Below the pieces are notes generated by a model. It made no database searches, had not been told where the DNA came from, and saw nothing but the letters and a program-made list of their open reading frames with translations. A program made the translations under genes and the position numbers. From Desulfovibrio sp. X2 (GTDB lineage Bacteria; Desulfobacterota; Desulfovibrionia; Desulfovibrionales; Desulfovibrionaceae), in NCBI RefSeq assembly GCF_000422205.1, contig NZ_ATHV01000001.1, forward strand, positions 62,001 to 126,000: 64,000 bases of DNA. Direction: 5' to 3'. Shown here in pieces: positions 16,105 through 24,142 of this stretch (the first letter of the stretch is position 1; every line of letters starts with the position of its first letter).

Positions 16105-17418
16105 CTAGAAGCCTATGCGCTGGTATTCCTTGTCCGCGCGGTTGATGAGCTGCACGTAGCGGTAGCCGCCCTTGAGCTGCGCGTCCTCGAAGGCCCGGTA
16201 GCCCTCGGCCCGGCAGGTGGGGCAGGCGTCCGCCGGGATCTCGATGCCCAGGGACAGCGGGATGCGTCCCGAGCGCGTCTCGATCTTCAGCGTCCCGCGG
16301 CACTTGCGGCAGTCGAGCAGCATCTCGCGCTGCGACTCGTGGATGCCGTCGGTGTCGTAGAAGATCTCCTTCATGCGCACGTGCCAGCCGCCCACGAGGG
16401 TCTCCTTCTCGGGCGGGGGGCGGAAGTAGAGCTTGGGCAGCTCGGCGGAAAGCGCCTCGATGTACTGCGTGATCTTCTTCGACTGCCGCCAGCGCTCGGG
16501 GTCCCAGTCCGGCTCCACCACCTGGGAGTAGTCGAGCCCGGCCATGGCCAGGACGATGCCGAGGTTCACGTAGGGCAGGGCCCCCTGGATGGCGTAGCCG
16601 CCCTCGAGCACCGCGATGTCGGGCCTGAGCTTCTCGTTCATCAGCGCGTAGCCGTGGGCCGAGAAGTTCATGTTCGTGATCGGGTCGGTGAAGTGGTTGT
16701 CCTGGCCCGCGGAGTTGACGATGAGGTCCGGCTTGAAGTCGTCGAGCAGCGGCAGGACCACGTTGTCGATGACGTGCAGGAAGCCCTCGTCCGAGGTTCC
16801 GGGGGGGAGCGGAATGTTGATGGTCCTGCCCCGCGCCCTGGGCCCGCCCAACTCGTCCGGGAAACCGGAGCCGGGGTAGAGCGTGCGGCCGTCCTGGTGC
16901 AGGCTGATGTAGAGCGTGTCCGGGTCGTGCCAGTAGACGTCCTGGGTGCCGTCGCCGTGGTGGCAGTCCGTGTCCACGACGGCCACCCGCTTCGGCCCGT
17001 AGTGCTCCCTGATCCACTCGATCATCACGGCCTCGATGTTCACCGTGCAGAAGCCGCGCGTGCCGTGCACGCTCTTCATGGCGTGGTGGCCCGGGGGGCG
17101 CACCAGGGCGAAGGCGCGCCGGCTCTCCCCGCTCATGACCAGCTCGGCGGCCTTGATGGCGCCGCCTGCCGAGGCCATGTGCGAGCGGGTGCAGACCGAG
17201 TCCACGTCCGGGAAGCAGAAGTGGACGCGCTCGATATCCTCGCGCGAGGCGACGGTCGGCTTGAACTCCTCGATGCCTTCGATGTCGAAGACCCCTTCCT
17301 CCACGAGCTGGTCGTGGGTGTAGAGCAGGCGCTCCTCGCGCTCCGGATGGGTGGGGCCGAGCGACCAGTCGTAGGCCGGGAAGAAGACGATGCCCAGTTT
17401 GTCGGCTGCTTTCAGCAT
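16105..17418 (-). CDS. Histone-deacetylase-fold amidohydrolase with C-terminal zinc ribbon
   Basis: A 437-residue enzyme of the AcuC/acetylpolyamine amidohydrolase/HDAC superfamily. Active-site features are RPPGHHAM, the metal-binding DTDCHHGDGTQ, a second metal-binding Asp in NSAGQDNH, and VLEGGYA. Beyond the catalytic domain (about residue 330) lies an extra region with C370-x2-C373 and C399-x2-C402, a probable structural zinc ribbon. The ATG overlaps the end of the upstream HyuA-type gene by 7 bases, so the two are coupled. The acyl substrate is unknown. The coupling suggests a small-molecule amide rather than a protein substrate (inference). Confidence 0.85.
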   Translation of the reverse strand: MLKAADKLGIVFFPAYDWSLGPTHPEREERLLYTHDQLVEEGVFDIEGIEEFKPTVASREDIERVHFCFPDVDSVCTRSHMASAGGAIKAAELVMSGESRRAFALVRPPGHHAMKSVHGTRGFCTVNIEAVMIEWIREHYGPKRVAVVDTDCHHGDGTQDVYWHDPDTLYISLHQDGRTLYPGSGFPDELGGPRARGRTINIPLPPGTSDEGFLHVIDNVVLPLLDDFKPDLIVNSAGQDNHFTDPITNMNFSAHGYALMNEKLRPDIAVLEGGYAIQGALPYVNLGIVLAMAGLDYSQVVEPDWDPERWRQSKKITQYIEALSAELPKLYFRPPPEKETLVGGWHVRMKEIFYDTDGIHESQREMLLDCRKCRGTLKIETRSGRIPLSLGIEIPADACPTCRAEGYRAFEDAQLKGGYRYVQLINRADKEYQRIGF

Positions 17419-19091
17419 AAGCGTCCCAGAAGGGCCTTGTAGCGGTGCAGGATGCCCGGCCTGATCTGGCAGCCCACCCGGATGTTGCGTCCCGCGGTCA
17501 CGCCGCCCTCGACCATGTTGAAGGATTCGGCGTGGGTCATTTCCAGGTTCTCCTCGCGCACGGGGATGCCCTCGTGGCGCAGGTGGTTCAGGAGTGCGCG
17601 CCTGGCGTCGCGCTCGGCGTCGTCCAGGGAGTAGCCGCGCTCCACGATGCGCGAGACGCCGAGCGTGGGCACGTACATGCGCCGCTTCTCGGTGTCCGCG
17701 AAGAGCTCTATGCCGGTGGTCGTGCGGGTCAGGGCCGCGCCCACGGCGTTGGCCACGTCGTAGTTGCGGGGCACGCCGACCGAGAGCTTGAACTCCTTGA
17801 ACAGGCGGTCCTTCAGGATCTCGGCCGGGCCGCCCATGAGGTAGATCTTCTTGGGCACGATGCGCCTGCCCTCGATGAGCTCGTGCAGGGTGTAGACCGG
17901 GCGGGCGTTGATCTCCTCGATGAGCGCCCGGCAGGCCTTGGCGATGGAGGCCACGGCCGTGTCCGCGGCCTTGCGCGCCACGAAGTCCGGGGAGAGCGAA
18001 TGGCTGGCCGCGAACTCCTCGATGCCCCGGCGCGAGGCCGCGACGTCGCCGAGAGAGGCCTCGCCCAGGTAGTTGAAGGCGTCCATGAGCGCGGGCCTCT
18101 CGCCGCCCGAGCACATGCAGGGGCCGAGGCGGCGCGGGCCCACGAAGATTTCCTCGCCGAGCATGGAGATGGCCGAGTCGCCGCCCACGCCGATGCTCGT
18201 GGTGCGCAGCGCGCGCACCAGGGTCGGGTAGGAGCCGATGCTGATGCCGCTCGGCTCCATGAGCGGCGCGCCGCCCGCGAACACCGCGATGTCCGTGGTC
18301 GTGCCGCCCACGTCGAGGATCAGCGAGTCCAGGGCGATGTCGCACATGGAGACGATGCCCATGACGCTGGCCGCGGGGCCGGAGAGGATGGACTCCACCG
18401 GGATGCGCTTGGCCGTGGACAGCGGCATGGTCCCGCCGTCGGCCTTCAGGATGTTCACCTTGGCCGCGATGCCGCGCTCGCGCAGGCTCTGCTCCACGGC
18501 GTAGGAGAACTGGTTGAACAGCCGCCAGACAGCGGAGTTGAAGTAGGCCGTGGCCATGCGGCGGGGAAAGCCCAGGCGGCCGGTGAGCGTGTGGCCCATG
18601 GTCACCACGTCGGCCCGCTCCCCGATGGCCGCGGCAATCTGCTCCTCCACGGCCGGGTTGCGCGGCGAGAACTTGCCCACCGCGGCGAAGGCGCGCACGC
18701 CGTCCGCCTCGCAGGCCGCTGCCGCCGCCTCCATCTCCGCGCGGTCGAGCTCCCTGACCACGCTGCCGCGGTGGTCCGTGGAGCCGGACAGGACGTGGAA
18801 GTGGCGGCAGAGCTGGAAGGTGTGCGGGTCGATGCCCGGACCGCCGACCACGAGGAGTCCGACCTCCTCGGTGGTGCCCTCGATGATCGCGTTGGTCGTC
18901 AGCGTGGTGGACAGGTTGACCCGCTCCACGTCCGAGGGAGAGCCCTCGGCCGCGACCCAGTCGAGCACGGCGCGCACCGAGGAGAGCAGGTCGGCGTGGT
19001 CCGTGGGCGTCTTGAAGGTCCCCCGGATGCCCCCGTCGTCTATGAGCACCGCGTCCGTGTGCGTCCCGCCGACATCTATGCCGAGCAGCAT
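17412..19091 (-). CDS. Hydantoinase/oxoprolinase family protein (HyuA-like)
   Basis: A 559-residue member of the HyuA / 5-oxoprolinase A family, an actin-like ATPase fold that opens cyclic amides or carboxylates ketones. N-terminal LLGIDVGGTHTDAVLID is the phosphate 1 motif, and LDVGGTTTDIAVF is phosphate 2. Family motifs TTLTTNAIIEG and SGPAASVMGI are present. It is shorter than HyuA (about 690 residues) and has no HyuB partner nearby, so the reaction cannot be named. The start is set by AGGAG; longer upstream reading is unsupported. Translation is coupled to the deacetylase-fold gene downstream. Confidence 0.82.
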   Translation of the reverse strand: MLLGIDVGGTHTDAVLIDDGGIRGTFKTPTDHADLLSSVRAVLDWVAAEGSPSDVERVNLSTTLTTNAIIEGTTEEVGLLVVGGPGIDPHTFQLCRHFHVLSGSTDHRGSVVRELDRAEMEAAAAACEADGVRAFAAVGKFSPRNPAVEEQIAAAIGERADVVTMGHTLTGRLGFPRRMATAYFNSAVWRLFNQFSYAVEQSLRERGIAAKVNILKADGGTMPLSTAKRIPVESILSGPAASVMGIVSMCDIALDSLILDVGGTTTDIAVFAGGAPLMEPSGISIGSYPTLVRALRTTSIGVGGDSAISMLGEEIFVGPRRLGPCMCSGGERPALMDAFNYLGEASLGDVAASRRGIEEFAASHSLSPDFVARKAADTAVASIAKACRALIEEINARPVYTLHELIEGRRIVPKKIYLMGGPAEILKDRLFKEFKLSVGVPRNYDVANAVGAALTRTTTGIELFADTEKRRMYVPTLGVSRIVERGYSLDDAERDARRALLNHLRHEGIPVREENLEMTHAESFNMVEGGVTAGRNIRVGCQIRPGILHRYKALLGRLC

Positions 19092-19412
19092 GGCAACTCC
19101 TGTGCGGACGGCCGTTGCCGTCCGAAAGTGCGGAAAGCCTAGCACCATCGAAAGGCACAGTCCACGCGCGCGCCGCGCTTCATCGGCCAATGGCGCTCAG
19201 AATCAGGTGAACGGCGGGAAACGGCTGCGGACAAAGGGGTTCGGAGCGGATCACGCCAGGAGCGCTGGCCGCCGGGCGCCCACGTGCAGTGGGCCGGATG
19301 GAGCGAGGGGGGGAGGGGGACGCGCAGGGGCGTCGCCGGGCACGAAAAAGGCGGGCGCACTTACGTGCGCCCGCCCTGCGTGTGGCGTTCGGGTGAAGCG
19401 TCCGGGCGCGGC
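19092..19412. other. Gap between cydB and the HyuA-type gene
   Basis: 321 bases without a supported gene. It contains the cydB terminator (19345-19375) and the leader of the HyuA-type gene. I see no convincing -35/-10 pair for the latter. Confidence 0.4.
19345..19375 (-). terminator. Terminator of the cydAB operon
   Basis: GGCGGGCGCAC (19350-19360) and GTGCGCCCGCC (19365-19375) form a perfect 11-base-pair stem with a 4-base loop, followed on the minus strand by five T residues. It lies 37 bases after the cydB stop. Confidence 0.85.
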
Positions 19413-20438
19413 CTAGTAGGCCTCGTCGTAGCTCAGGTCGCTTTCGTCCATGCGGTGGGCGAAGGTCTTGTAGGTCCAGATCTGGTAGATGAGCACGATG
19501 GGCACGAAGATGCAAGCCACCACGAGCATGATCTGCAGCGTCAGCGGGCTCGAGGAGGCGTTGGCCGTGGTCAGGCTGAACTCCGGCGAGATGGTGGACG
19601 GGATGAGCGCCGGGAAGAGGCCGATGACCCCGAAGAAGGTGCAGCCCACGATGGTCGCCGCGGAGGCGGCCCAGGCCAGCCACCACTTGCGCGCGCCGAT
19701 CCAGATGCGCGTGGCCACGAGTCCGGCCACGGGCAGGAGCAGCTCGAGGAAGAGGATGGGGTTGTTCAGGTAGTTGACGAAGAGCTTGCTGGACACGGCC
19801 GTGAGGACCAGGAAGCCCACGATGGCGAAGGCCAGCACCGGCCACAGGGTCGTGGCCGCCCTGGCCGCGCGCGCGTGCAGCTCGCCGCCCGTGCGGATGC
19901 ACAGCCACAGGGCCCCGTGCACCAGGAAGAGCATCAGGAAGAGCACGCCGCCCATGAGGCCGTAAGGGTTCAGCAGGTCCAGGAGACCGGCGCGGATGAA
20001 ACCGTCCGGGCCCACGGGCAGGCCGCCGAAGATGTTGGCGAAGGCCACGCCGAGCAGGATGGCGGGCAGGGCGCTGCCCAGGAACTGGCAGGTGTCCCAG
20101 AGCTTGCGCCAGCCCGGGCCCTCGATCTTGCTGCGGAACTCGAAGCTGACCGCGCGGATGATCAGCGCGAAGAGCAGGAGCATGAGCGCGGTGTAGAGCC
20201 CGGAGAACATGGCCGCGTAGACCTGCGGGAAGGCCGCGAAGGTCACGCCGCCCGCGGAGATGAGCCAGACCTCGTTGCCGTCCCAGAAGGGACCCGCGGC
20301 GTTCAGGACGCTGCGCTTGTCGTCCTCGGTCTTGGCGATGAAGGGCATCAGCGTGCCCGCGCCGAGATCGAAGCCGTCGAGCATGAAGTACACGGCCCAC
20401 AGGAGGCCCCACAGGAAGAACCAGATATCTGCAAGCAT
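19413..20438 (-). CDS. cydB: Cytochrome bd quinol oxidase subunit II
   Basis: A 341-residue integral membrane subunit with eight to nine hydrophobic segments. It starts ADIWFFLWGLLWAVYFMLDGFDLG, the characteristic CydB N-terminus, and has GNEVWL and FRSKIEGPGWRKLWD. It forms the bd oxidase with CydA, reducing O2 with menaquinol in the cytoplasmic membrane. It follows cydA by 15 bases and has a GAGGAG site. In Desulfovibrio, bd oxidase supports oxygen tolerance. Confidence 0.95.
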   Translation of the reverse strand: MLADIWFFLWGLLWAVYFMLDGFDLGAGTLMPFIAKTEDDKRSVLNAAGPFWDGNEVWLISAGGVTFAAFPQVYAAMFSGLYTALMLLLFALIIRAVSFEFRSKIEGPGWRKLWDTCQFLGSALPAILLGVAFANIFGGLPVGPDGFIRAGLLDLLNPYGLMGGVLFLMLFLVHGALWLCIRTGGELHARAARAATTLWPVLAFAIVGFLVLTAVSSKLFVNYLNNPILFLELLLPVAGLVATRIWIGARKWWLAWAASAATIVGCTFFGVIGLFPALIPSTISPEFSLTTANASSSPLTLQIMLVVACIFVPIVLIYQIWTYKTFAHRMDESDLSYDEAY

Positions 20439-20453
20439 GGTGTCTCTCCTCGC

Positions 20454-21770
20454 TTAGGCGTGCGTGGGGGCTTCAGGACCCTTGGCCGCGTATTTGAACA
20501 TCAGGAAGTATCCGGCCAGGCCGAGCACCGTGTACAGCACGCACATGGCGATCAGGCTGAACCAGATCTGGCCCGGGGCGACCACCGGCGAGAAGGCGTC
20601 CGAGGTGCGCATGAGCCCGTAGACGATCCAGGGCTGGCGGCCGACCTCGGCCAGGACCCAGCCCGCCTCGAGCGCCACGAAGGGCAGCGGGATGGAGAGC
20701 AGCAGGGCCTTCAGCAGCCAGGGCCTGTTCTCGATGTCCTTGCGCCAGAGGAAGGCGGCGCCCATGAGCAGGATGAAGAGCGTGCCGAGCCCGACCATGA
20801 TGCGGAAGCTCAGGAAGGTGATCAGCACGGGCGGCCGGTCTTCCTTGGGGAAGTCGAGCAGCCCCTTCACCGTGGCGTTGGGATCGTTGTAGGCCAGGAT
20901 GGAGAGCAGGTCCGGGATCTTCAGGGCCTGGATCACGTTGGTCTCGTTGGCCTCGTCCGGGTACTGGATGAGGTACATGGGCGCGCCCTGCTCGGTGTGC
21001 CAGTGGGACTCCATGGCCGCGAGCTTCGTGGGCTGGGTCCTGGCGACCTCGTTGCCGTGGAAGTGGCCCTGCACGGCGACGACCAGGGCCATGGCCAGGC
21101 CGAGCGGAGCGGCCACGGCGACGCACTTCTTGAATATCGCCGTGTTGCTCTTGCGCAGCAGGTGCCAGGACGAGATGCCGAGCACGAACATGCAGGCCAG
21201 GAGATAGGAGCCGGAGACCGTGTGCAGGAACTCCTGCCAGGCGAAGGGGTTGAAGACCACCGCCGCGAAGTCGGAAAGCTCGGCGCGGCCGTTGCGCAGC
21301 ACGTAGCCGAGCGGGTTCTGCATGAAGCCGTTGGCGATGAGGATCCAGACCGCGGAGAGGTTGGAGCCGAAGAAGACCAGCCAGGCGACCACGGCGTGGG
21401 CCTTGGGCGAGAGCTTCTTCCAGCCGAAGACCCACACGCCGATGAAGGTGGACTCCAGGAAGAAGGCGGCCGTGGCCTCGATGGCCAGGAGCGAGCCGAA
21501 GATGTCGCCGACGTAGGTGGAATAGCGCGACCAGTTCGTGCCGAACTGGAACTCGAGCGTGATGCCGGTGACCACGCCGATGACGAAGTTGATCAGGAAG
21601 AGTTTCCCCCAGAACTTGGTCGCCCGCAGCCAGGCCTCGTCCCCTGTCCGCACATACCGCGTCTCGAAAATCGCTATGAGCAAGCTCAGCCCGAGCGTCA
21701 GCGGCACGAAAAGGAAGTGGAACATGGTGGCCGCGGCGAACTGCAGCCGCGATAAGAACAATGCATCCAT
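20454..21770 (-). CDS. cydA: Cytochrome bd quinol oxidase subunit I
   Basis: A 438-residue heme-binding subunit. It begins DALFLSRLQFAAATMFHFLF, with the heme b595 ligand His in FHFLFVPLTLG, the conserved Glu and Trp-rich helices (TAAFFLESTFIGVWVFGW), the Q-loop start GAPMYLIQYPDEANETN, and GRQPWIVYGLMRT. It is about 80 residues shorter than the E. coli protein, so it is the short-Q-loop type. The start follows GAGGA; upstream in-frame codons are unsupported. It is the first gene of cydAB and is divergent from the CCP-TsdA gene. Confidence 0.95.
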   Translation of the reverse strand: MDALFLSRLQFAAATMFHFLFVPLTLGLSLLIAIFETRYVRTGDEAWLRATKFWGKLFLINFVIGVVTGITLEFQFGTNWSRYSTYVGDIFGSLLAIEATAAFFLESTFIGVWVFGWKKLSPKAHAVVAWLVFFGSNLSAVWILIANGFMQNPLGYVLRNGRAELSDFAAVVFNPFAWQEFLHTVSGSYLLACMFVLGISSWHLLRKSNTAIFKKCVAVAAPLGLAMALVVAVQGHFHGNEVARTQPTKLAAMESHWHTEQGAPMYLIQYPDEANETNVIQALKIPDLLSILAYNDPNATVKGLLDFPKEDRPPVLITFLSFRIMVGLGTLFILLMGAAFLWRKDIENRPWLLKALLLSIPLPFVALEAGWVLAEVGRQPWIVYGLMRTSDAFSPVVAPGQIWFSLIAMCVLYTVLGLAGYFLMFKYAAKGPEAPTHA

Positions 21771-21813
21771 GGCAGTCCTCGTTGGTTGGTGAACAGGATT
21801 CAAGGCTAGTCGG

Positions 21814-21842
21814 AATCTACCCCCCAGGAGTAAAAATGGCAA
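21814..21842 (-). promoter_or_regulatory. Candidate cydAB promoter
   Basis: On the minus strand TTGCCA (21837-21842) and TAGATT (21814-21819) are separated by 17 bases. Transcription would begin about 37 bases before the cydA ATG. Confidence 0.5.
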
Positions 21843-21897
21843 TACGTGCTGTAAATTTCTTTGCTTCTTTGAACGCTTAACCAAGCCGGGCGTGAAT

Positions 21898-21917
21898 CTA
21901 TGTCTGACTCAACATAG
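21898..21917. promoter_or_regulatory. Inverted repeat between cydA and the CCP-TsdA gene
   Basis: CTATGTCTGACTCAACATAG is a 6-base inverted repeat around an 8-base centre that is itself nearly symmetric (TGACTCA). It lies in the AT-rich part of the divergent region. No known regulator motif is recognised. Confidence 0.4.
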
Positions 21918-22029
21918 TATTTTTTTTGACCAATTCCCGCCACGATCGTGAACGATGCACCCCCCACGGGAACGAAATATTCTTTTTTCTCTCCTCGCGG
22001 CCTCCGGCACAGGGCGCTCGCGACCAGCA

Positions 22030-22045
22030 CAGATCGGGCGATCTG
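22030..22045. promoter_or_regulatory. Palindrome abutting the CCP-TsdA promoter
   Basis: CAGATCGGGCGATCTG is a perfect 7-2-7 palindrome ending two bases before the -35 box at 22047, the usual position for an activator or repressor site. A 10-base palindrome CACGATCGTG also lies upstream at 21941-21950. Confidence 0.45.
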
Positions 22046-22046
22046 C

Positions 22047-22074
22047 TTGACCGGTTCTCCTCCTGGGATATGAT
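22047..22074 (+). promoter_or_regulatory. Promoter of the CCP-TsdA fusion gene
   Basis: TTGACC (22047-22052) and TATGAT (22069-22074) are 16 bases apart, each one or two bases from consensus. Transcription would start near 22081, 28 bases before the ATG. Confidence 0.65.
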
Positions 22075-22108
22075 GGAACCCATTTATGCACCCATTTGGA
22101 GGTCAGCC

Positions 22109-24055
22109 ATGCATTACTCCGCAACCGTCGTCGTGTTCGCCGCATCGGTCCTGTCGCTTTTCCTGGCCGCCTGGAAGGGGCCCCCGGCCGTCGCGGACTC
22201 CCTGTCGGCCGCGGGCCAGCCCATGCGCAGCGCGGACGCAGTGCTCGCCCCCCGGGACGAGGAGCTCCTGCACCGCCAGGCCGCGATGATCCTGAGCCCC
22301 CTGCCGGAGGCGATGCCCGGGGCGGAGAAGGATTCGCCAGAGCTCGTCGCGCTCGGGGAAAAGCTCTTCTTCGAGACGGCCCTGTCCACGAACAGGACGC
22401 AGTCGTGCAACAGCTGCCACCGCGTGGACGGAAGCCATGCCGGGGTGGACAACCTGCCCACCTCGCCCGGGGCCATGAAGAAGCTCGGCGACCGCAACGC
22501 GCCGACCGTGCTCAACGCGGGTTTCGAGATCGCCCAGTTCTGGGACGGCCGCTCGCCCGACCTCGCGGACCAGGCCAAGGGGCCCATCCTGAACCCCGTG
22601 GAGATGGGCATGCCCAAGGCCGAGGAGGTCATGGGGCGCCTCGAGGCCGCGGGCTACGGGCCGCTCTTCGCCAAGGCCTTCCCAGGCGCGGCCGAGCCAC
22701 TGACCTACGACAACCTCGGCCTGGCCATCGCGGCCTACGAGCGCACCCTCGTGACCCACGACCGCTTCGACGCCTACCTGAAGGGCGACCTCGGGGCGCT
22801 CACCTCCCTGGAGAAGCGGGGACTCTCGGAGTTCATGCAGACCGGGTGCGTGCGCTGCCACAACGGCCCGACCATGGGCGGCCTGCTGTTCGAGAAGATC
22901 GGCGTGGTCCACCCCTACGACTCCAAGGACGAGGGACGCTTCACGGTCACCAAGCGCACCGAGGACCGCTTCGTCTTCAAGGTCCCCATGCTGCGCAACA
23001 TCACCATGACCGGCCCCTACTACCACGACGGCCGCGTGGCGACCCTGGCCGAGGCCGTGGACAGGATGGCCTGGCTGCAGCTCGGCGTGCGCCTCGACAA
23101 CGCCAGGCTGGACTCCATGCTGCGCTTCATGACCGCGCTGGCGGACGAGCGGCGCGCCTCGGCCCCGCCCGCCGACTCGGCCCCTCCCGCGAAGCCGTGG
23201 ACGCCGCCCGCCCTGGCCGACCTCGGCCCCGGCCCCGATGCGGAGCTCGTCCGCTACGGCTACCTGCTGCTCACCGACACCTACCAGTACCTCGGCAAGC
23301 CGGGGCTCGGATATTCCGGCAACGTCCTGGCCTGCCGCAGCTGCCACCAGGAGACCGGCACCAAGGCCTACGGGCTCAGCTGGATGGGCGTCACCGGGCG
23401 ATATCCGCGCTTTCGGGCCCGCGAGGGCAGGGAGAGCACCCTGGCGGAGCGCATCAACGGGTGCATGCAGCGAAGCCTCGCCGGGCGGCCGCTGCCCGCG
23501 GACAGCCTGGAGATGAAGGCCATGATCGCCTACATGGGCTGGCTCTCCGGCCACACGCCGAAGGAGAACGCCGGGCTGCTCGCCGTGCGCTTCGACCTGC
23601 CCGCGCGCGCCGCCGATCCGGCCAAGGGCAAGGAGCACTACGCGGTCTTCTGCCAGAACTGCCACGGCGCGCACGGACAGGGCTACCAGCCCATGGCCGC
23701 CGAGGGCAGGGGGTCCTACTCCGTGCCGCCCCTGTGGGGCGCCGGGGCCTACAACATCGGCGCGGGCATGGCCCGCCTGCTCACGGCCACGGCCTTCATC
23801 CAGGCCAACATGCCGCTCGGCGCGCAAAGCGGCGCCCCGGCGCTGTCCGTCGAGGAGGCCTACGACGTGGCCGCCTACGTGAACTCCCAGGCCAGGCCGC
23901 AGATGGCCGGACTCGAGAGCGACTGGCCGGACAAGGTGACCAAGCCCGTGGACTCGCCCTACGGCCCCTATGCGGACGGCTTTCCGCCCGCGCAGCACCG
24001 CCTGGGCCCCTTCGGACCGCTCAAGGCATGGCAGGCGGCGCATCGCAAGCAGTAG
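22109..24055 (+). CDS. Four-heme periplasmic fusion: cytochrome c peroxidase + TsdA-type thiosulfate/tetrathionate domain
   Basis: A 648-residue exported protein (signal peptide about residues 1-29). Residues about 60-345 match diheme cytochrome c peroxidase/MauG proteins: LGEKLFFETALSTNRTQSC, heme motifs C100NSCH and C247VRCH, and VPMLRNITMTGPYYHDG. Residues about 380-620 match TsdA thiosulfate dehydrogenase: heme motifs C409RSCH and C515QNCH, and RINGCMQRSLAG containing C452. C452 aligns with the Cys heme ligand that defines TsdA catalysis. PPLWGAGAYNIGAGM and EAYDVAAYVNSQARPQM also match. A Pro/Ala-rich linker (APPADSAPPAKPWTPPA) joins the halves. It is read through without frameshift, starts after GGAGGT, and is divergent from cydAB. 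Confidence 0.88.
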   Translation: MHYSATVVVFAASVLSLFLAAWKGPPAVADSLSAAGQPMRSADAVLAPRDEELLHRQAAMILSPLPEAMPGAEKDSPELVALGEKLFFETALSTNRTQSCNSCHRVDGSHAGVDNLPTSPGAMKKLGDRNAPTVLNAGFEIAQFWDGRSPDLADQAKGPILNPVEMGMPKAEEVMGRLEAAGYGPLFAKAFPGAAEPLTYDNLGLAIAAYERTLVTHDRFDAYLKGDLGALTSLEKRGLSEFMQTGCVRCHNGPTMGGLLFEKIGVVHPYDSKDEGRFTVTKRTEDRFVFKVPMLRNITMTGPYYHDGRVATLAEAVDRMAWLQLGVRLDNARLDSMLRFMTALADERRASAPPADSAPPAKPWTPPALADLGPGPDAELVRYGYLLLTDTYQYLGKPGLGYSGNVLACRSCHQETGTKAYGLSWMGVTGRYPRFRAREGRESTLAERINGCMQRSLAGRPLPADSLEMKAMIAYMGWLSGHTPKENAGLLAVRFDLPARAADPAKGKEHYAVFCQNCHGAHGQGYQPMAAEGRGSYSVPPLWGAGAYNIGAGMARLLTATAFIQANMPLGAQSGAPALSVEEAYDVAAYVNSQARPQMAGLESDWPDKVTKPVDSPYGPYADGFPPAQHRLGPFGPLKAWQAAHRKQ

Positions 24056-24074
24056 CGAAACCGCCGCGCCGCGC

Positions 24075-24110
24075 AAAAAAAGGCGGGCAGGAGGTCATCT
24101 CCTGCCCGCC
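24075..24110. terminator. Shared terminator between CCP-TsdA and roo
   Basis: GGCGGGCAGGA (24082-24092) pairs with TCCTGCCCGCC (24100-24110). Seven A residues on the left give a T run for the minus-strand roo gene; the plus strand has only TTT. It serves convergent genes. Confidence 0.85.
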
Positions 24111-24142
24111 TTTCGCGTGGGCTTTCGGGGAATCGCCCGTTC

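Noticed and set aside
19284-21755. 823-codon frame opposite cydAB
   Set aside because: Antisense shadow. Composition is Glu/His/Gly-rich with no recognisable motif, while cydAB is unmistakable on the other strand.
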